Shown one piece after another: positions 30,988-34,429 of a stretch of 34,429 nucleotides of DNA. How positions within the stretch are numbered: position 1 is the stretch's first letter; every line of letters starts with the position of its first letter. The stretch lies in assembly GCA_023228865.1 (NCBI GenBank), contig JALOAH010000051.1:1-34429 (forward strand). Direction: 5' to 3'. Under the pieces are notes generated by a model. It had not been told where the DNA came from. It did no database searches and saw nothing but the letters and a program-made list of their open reading frames with translations. The translations under genes were made by a program, and so were the position numbers. The stretch is from Porticoccaceae bacterium. Lineage in GTDB: Bacteria; Pseudomonadota; Gammaproteobacteria; Pseudomonadales; Porticoccaceae.

Positions 30988-31745
30988 TACTTGAGTCCTC
31001 CCATTTTTTCGTAAACGATGGCGAACGCTTCCTGGAACTCACGGCCCGCTTCACGGGCGGCGGTCTTCTTGAGCTGCCAGACCGGAATCCCCTCGGCCAG
31101 CGCCTCCGGGATCGATGAGCGGATGCCTATTTTCGCCTTAATCAGCAGGTGCGAGTAATTTTTAACAAGGTTGGTCAGTGTCTCTTTCTGAGCCAAGGAC
31201 CGGGGGTTAAAGCGGTTCGGAAGCATCCCCAAAAAATTAAGATCCGGGTTCCACTTTTCTTTCACGCCAAAGATGGTTTGCAGCATCTTTGTAATACCGT
31301 CGATGCTGTATTCTTCCAGCTCGATAGGCGCCAGGACGTGATCAGCAACCAAAAGGGCGGCCGTCATTCGCAAGCCCAGGGTAGGCGGGGTGTCGATGAT
31401 GCAGTAATCGAAGGACTCACCCAGGCTCTCCAGGTTGCGACGGAAGGCCGACAAAACAGCCGGGTCGGCCCGTTCAATATCAGCCATCGCACCATCGGCA
31501 TGAATCAGGGTAATCCCCTCGACGGCCTCGATGCCGTCCACGTCACCATTGAAAAGCTGGCTGGCCGCGATAGGGGCCGCCTCGCCGGTACGCTCCAGGG
31601 TTTTAGTTGCGTTTGCCTGCGGATCAAGATCCACAAACAACACACTGCGTCCTTGCTCCTGGATCGACATTGCCAGATGGACCGCGATAGTTGATTTCCC
31701 AACGCCGCCCTTCTGGTTCGATACCGTGATTTTCTGCATAGCCAT
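30987..31745 (-). CDS. parA: ParA/IncC-like partition ATPase
   Basis: Moves plasmid copies apart with ParB. It is a 252-residue Walker-type ATPase with deviant Walker A QKGGVGKST (11-19), VLFVDLDPQANAT for motif A', CIIDTPPTLGL for Walker B, and ALLVADHVLAPIELEEYS after it. It lacks an N-terminal DNA-binding extension, so it resembles the short IncC/Soj type and may need another protein for operon control. Upstream are an operator-promoter of the bipartite type and a palindrome copy, so the operon is probably co-regulated with transfer genes. Confidence 0.95.
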   Translation of the reverse strand: MAMQKITVSNQKGGVGKSTIAVHLAMSIQEQGRSVLFVDLDPQANATKTLERTGEAAPIAASQLFNGDVDGIEAVEGITLIHADGAMADIERADPAVLSAFRRNLESLGESFDYCIIDTPPTLGLRMTAALLVADHVLAPIELEEYSIDGITKMLQTIFGVKEKWNPDLNFLGMLPNRFNPRSLAQKETLTNLVKNYSHLLIKAKIGIRSSIPEALAEGIPVWQLKKTAAREAGREFQEAFAIVYEKMGGLK

Positions 31746-31778
31746 AATTCACTATCCCCTTGAATTCCTAGTAATCGG

Positions 31779-31836
31779 TTCAAAATATACCACATTGATT
31801 ATCAAAATAATACGAAATGATTTCGTGCGCACGAAA
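31779..31836 (-). promoter_or_regulatory. parA promoter with both plasmid operators
   Basis: On the minus strand an extended -10 (TGGTATATT, -10 hexamer at 31784-31789) is flanked by TTTTGATAATCAA (plus-strand 31795-31807) and a partial second arm TTTTGAA. The perfect 16-bp palindrome TTTCGTGCGCACGAAA lies at 31821-31836, about 32 bases upstream of the -10. Two regulators therefore appear to converge on parAB. Confidence 0.7.
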
Positions 31837-31838
31837 AA

Positions 31839-31857
31839 CCCGACACTTATTGTCGGG
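31839..31857 (-). terminator. Terminator of the Cys-rich gene
   Basis: Plus-strand CCCGACA (31839-31845) and TGTCGGG (31851-31857) form the stem. On the minus strand it runs into TTTTT. The stop codon of the gene is inside the loop. It separates this gene from parA. Confidence 0.85.
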
Positions 31858-32122
31858 CCTTGGGTGAAAATTTGTACTTCTTGCTCAGGGTTCCGTTCAC
31901 CACAAATTCCACCACGCCTTCCTCTATTAGTTCGTTCAAAGCGCAGCCCCACTCTGGAACCTGGCGCGGCGGCGCCCAAGTCATAACACCAAAATGGGTA
32001 AACAACTGCCCCGGCTCCGAAAATTCCCTGGCGAGTACGTCCAACACGTCCTGTTTCACTTTTCCCTGGTTCGGATCGCAAGCGTTCCGGCAAATACCAT
32101 TATCGCAATTCATGCAAGGCAT
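31847..32122 (-). CDS. Small Cys-rich protein with winged-helix-like part, unknown function
   Basis: This 91-residue protein begins PCMNCDNGICRNACDPNQGK, with four cysteines that could hold a metal. Then VKQDVLDVLAREFSEPGQLF and CALNELIEEGVVEFVVNGTL follow, helices and a β-wing that look like a small winged helix. GAGGA lies seven bases before the ATG. It is driven by shared leader copy 2 and ended by its own terminator. It lies in the leading region. A DNA-binding or antirestriction-type role is possible but not shown. Confidence 0.65.
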   Translation of the reverse strand: MPCMNCDNGICRNACDPNQGKVKQDVLDVLAREFSEPGQLFTHFGVMTWAPPRQVPEWGCALNELIEEGVVEFVVNGTLSKKYKFSPKARQ

Positions 32123-32127
32123 AGTCC

Positions 32128-32222
32128 TATCCTCATGTCGAAGGGTTGAAAACCGCGCCGGACTAAGTGGTGGTGCCCGCTGCGGATATGATTAATATAA
32201 TACAGTAGCGGTATTATATCAA
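32128..32222 (-). promoter_or_regulatory. Shared promoter-leader element, copy 2
   Basis: TTGATA (32217-32222) and TATATT (32194-32199) are 17 bases apart on the minus strand. GATATGAT (32185-32192) and ATTATATC (32213-32220) form a near-perfect inverted repeat enclosing the promoter core. The leader carries the same CCGCAGCGGGCACCACCACT and CCCTTCGACATGAGGA blocks as copy 3. Confidence 0.8.
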
Positions 32223-32252
32223 GCATTATTTTCAATTCGATTCGAGGGCAGG

Positions 32253-32304
32253 AACACAACATATTGTGCCGATCTACATCTGGTGAAACACTATATGTTG
32301 TGTT
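32253..32304. repeat. 12-bp inverted repeat between kfrA and leader copy 2
   Basis: AACACAACATAT (32253-32264) and ATATGTTGTGTT (32293-32304) are perfect arms around 28 bases. The left arm is part of a smaller palindrome (CACAA-CATA-TTGTG). No T-run follows, so a protein-binding pair is as likely as an RNA hairpin at the end of kfrA. Confidence 0.6.
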
Positions 32305-32319
32305 TATTGCGCTCCCGGC

Positions 32320-33318
32320 TTACTTCTTCTTGGTGTCGCTCTTAACCTGCTCTTTCAGCTCTGTCAACTGCTCCCGGACAGCGCCAAGCTCTCCGCTCAG
32401 GGTTGCATTCCGCTCGCGGGCGTCTGCCAGATCCTGGCGGGCCTGGTCGCGCTCCCCCTGGGCTGCTGCGAGTCTGTCGGCGGCTCTCTGGATCTCCTGG
32501 GCGGCCTGCTTGCGCTGTTCCTGGTGCTGCTGCTCCTGCGCTTCCGCCTTAGCCCTGACCTGGGCCAATTCACCGGCTACGGCATCGAGGCGCTGACGAA
32601 GATCACCGGCGGCGGCTTCGGCTTTCTCCAGCTCCTGGCGGTGGCGTTCATCCTGGGCGCGGATCTGCTCCTGGTGCTGCCGTTCCAATGCCTTACGCTC
32701 CTGTTCGGCGTCTTTCCTCTGCTCCTTGGCATCGGCCCGCGTCTCTGCCAGTTCCGCTTTCAGCTCCTCCACTCGTTCGCCACGGTCTGCCGCCTGGCGT
32801 TCGGCGGTCGCCAGTGCCGTTTTAAGCTCCTGGACCTCGTTCCCCAGCGCGGTGATCTGTTCGGCCGACTCCTGGACCTTTTGTTGGCTTTCCTGGTGTT
32901 CCTGCTGTTCGGCGGCGAGCTGCTGGTCCAGCGACTCCAATTCAAGCCCCTGGGACTCGAATGCGTCCGCCATTTCGGCGCGTAGTTGGTCAGCCTCGGC
33001 CCGCTCCTCGTCCCAGCCTTTTTGTGCGGCGGCCAGTGCTTCATTGGCCAATCCCTGCGCCTCAGTCCAGGCGGTTGCCAACGCGGCCTGGAAAGCCTCC
33101 TGGACAGCAGCAGGGACGGGGACGGCAACGGGCGTGGCCTGGCTAGTCTGCATCTTCCTCCATTCGCGCATAACGGCGCTGGTCGTGTTCATATCCGCCT
33201 TTGCTGCGCGACGCACCTCGTCAACGGTCGGCATCTTCTCGCGGCCGTTCTGCTCGTAAAGCTCGGTTGCCACCTGCACGATGCGGTCGTATGTCTCTGT
33301 CGGGATTCCCTGGGCCAT
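32320..33318 (-). CDS. kfrA: KfrA-like long coiled-coil DNA-binding protein
   Basis: A plasmid stability protein and autorepressor. The N-terminal DNA-binding domain (about 1-70) has RIVQVATELYEQNGREKMPT, then VDEVRRAAKADMNTTSAVMREWRK, the KfrA_N pattern. The rest is an almost unbroken coiled coil of Glu, Gln, Ala, Arg and Leu up to the end (SDTKKK). KfrA of IncP-1 plasmids binds its own promoter and forms filaments that help segregation. AT-rich repeats overlap its promoter. GGAGA lies eight bases before the ATG. Confidence 0.9.
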   Translation of the reverse strand: MAQGIPTETYDRIVQVATELYEQNGREKMPTVDEVRRAAKADMNTTSAVMREWRKMQTSQATPVAVPVPAAVQEAFQAALATAWTEAQGLANEALAAAQKGWDEERAEADQLRAEMADAFESQGLELESLDQQLAAEQQEHQESQQKVQESAEQITALGNEVQELKTALATAERQAADRGERVEELKAELAETRADAKEQRKDAEQERKALERQHQEQIRAQDERHRQELEKAEAAAGDLRQRLDAVAGELAQVRAKAEAQEQQHQEQRKQAAQEIQRAADRLAAAQGERDQARQDLADARERNATLSGELGAVREQLTELKEQVKSDTKKK

Positions 33319-33357
33319 GGTGTCGTCTCCTGGTCTGGCTGACTATTCAATAATAAT

Positions 33358-33387
33358 AATAATATTCTTATTATTCTTATTATGCAA
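33358..33387 (-). promoter_or_regulatory. kfrA promoter and likely operator
   Basis: TTGCAT (33382-33387) and TATTAT (33359-33364) are 17 bases apart on the minus strand. AATAATA (33358-33364) and TATTATT (33369-33375) form an inverted repeat across the -10, within a run of AAT/ATT repeats (33349-33383). Autorepression by KfrA is likely by family. Confidence 0.7.
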
Positions 33388-33390
33388 GAT

Positions 33391-33416
33391 AAAAAAAACC
33401 CCGGCATTTACCGGGG
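33391..33416 (-). terminator. Terminator after klcA
   Basis: CCCCGG and CCGGGG (33399-33404, 33411-33416), with loop TAAATG on the minus strand, run into eight T residues. A strong intrinsic terminator separating klcA from kfrA. Confidence 0.9.
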
Positions 33417-33429
33417 CCGATGGGTTGGC

Positions 33430-33855
33430 TTAGTCGATGGCTGCCAGGATCTGGCCCGCCTCGGGGTGATCCAGGGCGTATTCCCTCAGTGCATGGTAAT
33501 GGTCTGTCATGGCCTCCGATCCGGTGGAGTTGGCCAGGTAGCCATAAGCGAACAGACAAGCGACGATACCGGCCGCATCTTTGCTCATCGATCCCTCGAA
33601 GTAGTTGCCAGCCACTACCAGGCGCAATTCTCCCTCGCCCCTGGGAGCCATGTAAAAGCCGCCGTTGGACAGGTCGAAGAACTCCCAGTAAGCGCCCTTG
33701 TAGTCCTGGGCCAGCTCGTCCAGGTAGGCATACACCATAGTTTCAACGTGGCCCATCAGTCGGGCGAAATGGCGGGGCAGGGCCTTTAGGCGGTCGTCCA
33801 TCGATACCAGGCGAGCGGTTACGGCGGATTCGATCTGTTCGGCGTTGTCGGTCAT
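33430..33855 (-). CDS. klcA: KlcA/ArdB-like antirestriction protein
   Basis: Blocks type I restriction of incoming plasmid DNA. The 141 residues carry the family signature: YWEFFDLSNGGFYMAP in the middle, LRLVVAGNYFEGSMSKDAAG, then IVACLFAYGYLANS and DHYHALREYALDHPEAGQIL at the end. A frame from a TTG at 33888 is open, but the ATG at 33855 has GAGGA seven bases upstream within the shared leader and is preferred. It lies in the leading region and is transcribed with the transferred strand as template, which suits early expression in recipients. Confidence 0.95.
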   Translation of the reverse strand: MTDNAEQIESAVTARLVSMDDRLKALPRHFARLMGHVETMVYAYLDELAQDYKGAYWEFFDLSNGGFYMAPRGEGELRLVVAGNYFEGSMSKDAAGIVACLFAYGYLANSTGSEAMTDHYHALREYALDHPEAGQILAAID

Positions 33856-33865
33856 GTTCAAGTCC

Positions 33866-33952
33866 TCATGTCGAAGGGTGAACCGCAACGGACTAAGTGG
33901 TGGTGCCCGCTGCGGATATGATTAATATAATACAGTAGCGGTATCATATCAA
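33866..33952 (-). promoter_or_regulatory. Shared promoter-leader element, copy 3 (klcA)
   Basis: TTGATA (33947-33952) and TATATT (33924-33929) are 17 bases apart. GATATGAT (33915-33922) and ATCATATC (33943-33950) are perfect inverted arms, one over the end of the -35 and the other near the start of transcription. The leader contains the conserved CCGCAGCGGGCACCACCACT and ACATGAGGA blocks. Confidence 0.8.
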
Positions 33953-34053
33953 GCACTTTATGAGGATCTTCACGACTCGCCACCAAAGCCAAACCAGCAG
34001 CCGACCTTCACCGATCAAACCGTTTTCAGGCGCTCCAGGGCTTCAAAAAGGCT

Positions 34054-34100
34054 TTATCTGGCGTCAAAACGCGCTCCTACGTGAAAAAAACACCAGATAA
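34054..34100. repeat. Inverted repeat at the edge of the origin
   Basis: TTATCTGG (34054-34061) and CCAGATAA (34093-34100) are perfect 8-bp arms. The right arm is followed by an A-rich and then G-rich stretch. The stretch 33956-34429 has no gene. It holds this inverted repeat, the iteron-like copy and the terminal repeat, and is read as the replication origin. The left terminal copy starts inside the loop of this repeat. Confidence 0.45.
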
Positions 34101-34429
34101 CAGGGGAAACGGTCGCAGATTTCAAGCTGACGCACCTTGCCGAACCAGGCATGGCACACTGACCAGGCTCCAGGCACACATCTAGGCGCTTCGCTGATAT
34201 ACGCATGGACTTGTATCACCGAGTTGACGAACACGGCACAAGGGGCAATACTGGGGGCTCTGACGTCGTAAGCACTCTTGCTTGCGTCAATAGCGGGGCA
34301 ACCACCAGGGCGTCCCGTTACTCCCTTCCTGGCGTCTCATCCCCTTTGAAATGAAACCCCCTAAAAGCAGGGCCTACGGCCTGGCGCTGAGGCTACGCCA
34401 TTAGAAGTACGCACGGACTTGTCTCACTT
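34065..34429. repeat. Right copy of terminal repeat, with an extra 180-bp block
   Basis: This is the longer counterpart of the left-end repeat. It holds an additional block (34151-34330) that includes an iteron-like repeat and an imperfect inverted repeat (TGACG...TAAGCA against TGCTT.GCGTCA, about 34262-34286). No credible ORF is present. Its place next to rep across the circle junction suggests replication origin DNA. Confidence 0.85.
34196..34219. repeat. Iteron-like repeat inside the 180-bp indel block
   Basis: It matches the 209-232 copy at all but two positions (T for C in GGACTTG, and TATCAC for TCTCAC). It is the only copy lying wholly outside rep and outside the duplicated ends. Confidence 0.55.

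Noticed and set aside
32524..33342. Plus-strand ORFs opposite kfrA
   Set aside because: They are leucine- or serine-rich shadows of the coiled coil, without start signals.
33349..33383. AT-rich trinucleotide run as an origin element
   Set aside because: It sits exactly over the kfrA promoter and is better explained as the KfrA operator.
33856..33888. TTG start for klcA at 33888
   Set aside because: The added residues come from the conserved leader, and the family start fits ATG 33855 with its ribosome site.
1..34429. CRISPR array, tRNA, rRNA, insertion sequence or resistance gene
   Set aside because: No regularly spaced repeats, cloverleaf, transposase or resistance gene was found anywhere in the window.

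Overview
The window is best read as an almost complete conjugative plasmid of a gammaproteobacterium. It has one replication gene, a ParA/ParB pair, a MOBP-type relaxase with MobC, a full VirB2-VirB11/VirD4 type IV secretion system (T4SS) and several anti-restriction genes. There are no rRNA, tRNA, CRISPR, transposase or resistance genes, so it looks like a backbone without cargo. The host guess rests mainly on a plasmid CsrA that is, from memory, very close to gammaproteobacterial chromosomal CsrA. The two ends of the window repeat each other (1-86 = 34065-34150; 87-185 = 34331-34429), as expected for a circular molecule cut inside its origin, except that the left copy lacks a 180-bp block.

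Layout. 1-1556: iteron-like repeats and rep (minus strand). 1609-2333: paired stem-loops, a lone HigA-like antitoxin gene, one copy of a 90-bp inverted repeat and the csrA promoter. 2334-4284 (plus): csrA, a DEDD exonuclease, a small Rmf/CrpP-like protein and a serine recombinase, tightly overlapped. 4285-6300 (minus): a phosphoribosyltransferase, a small HTH-type protein and two small unknown proteins behind a promoter/leader that recurs twice more. 6500-25900 (plus): periplasmic protein, SleB-like wall hydrolase, topoisomerase I, virB2-virB11 with eexN inside, virD4, a TraC-like primase, ardC. 25965-27976 (minus): relaxase, mobC and a membrane protein. 28000-28300: predicted oriT with an IncP-type nic sequence and a hairpin-rich stretch. 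28302-29015: SprT-like protease. 29167-33888 (minus): Mrr-like nuclease, KorB-like parB, parA, a Cys-rich small gene, kfrA and klcA/ardB. 33956-34429: origin region.

How it fits together. MobC and relaxase cut at oriT near 28065, VirD4 and the VirB channel export the strand, and the orientation of nic places sprT, the nuclease, parAB, kfrA, klcA and rep in the part that enters the recipient first. Regulation looks plasmid-wide. A 16-bp palindrome (TTTCGTGCGCACGAAA) occurs five times, a second operator built on TTTGATNATCAAA lies over several promoters, and a shared promoter plus leader drives three minus-strand operons.

The most unusual observation is a shared C-terminal module of about 55 residues, ending in D-x-E-R, on three otherwise unrelated proteins: the phosphoribosyltransferase, the TraC-like primase and ArdC. 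The relaxase also ends in GDER. Because TraC- and ArdC-type proteins are known or suspected to travel through T4SSs, this may be a common export tag, with the phosphoribosyltransferase as a new passenger.
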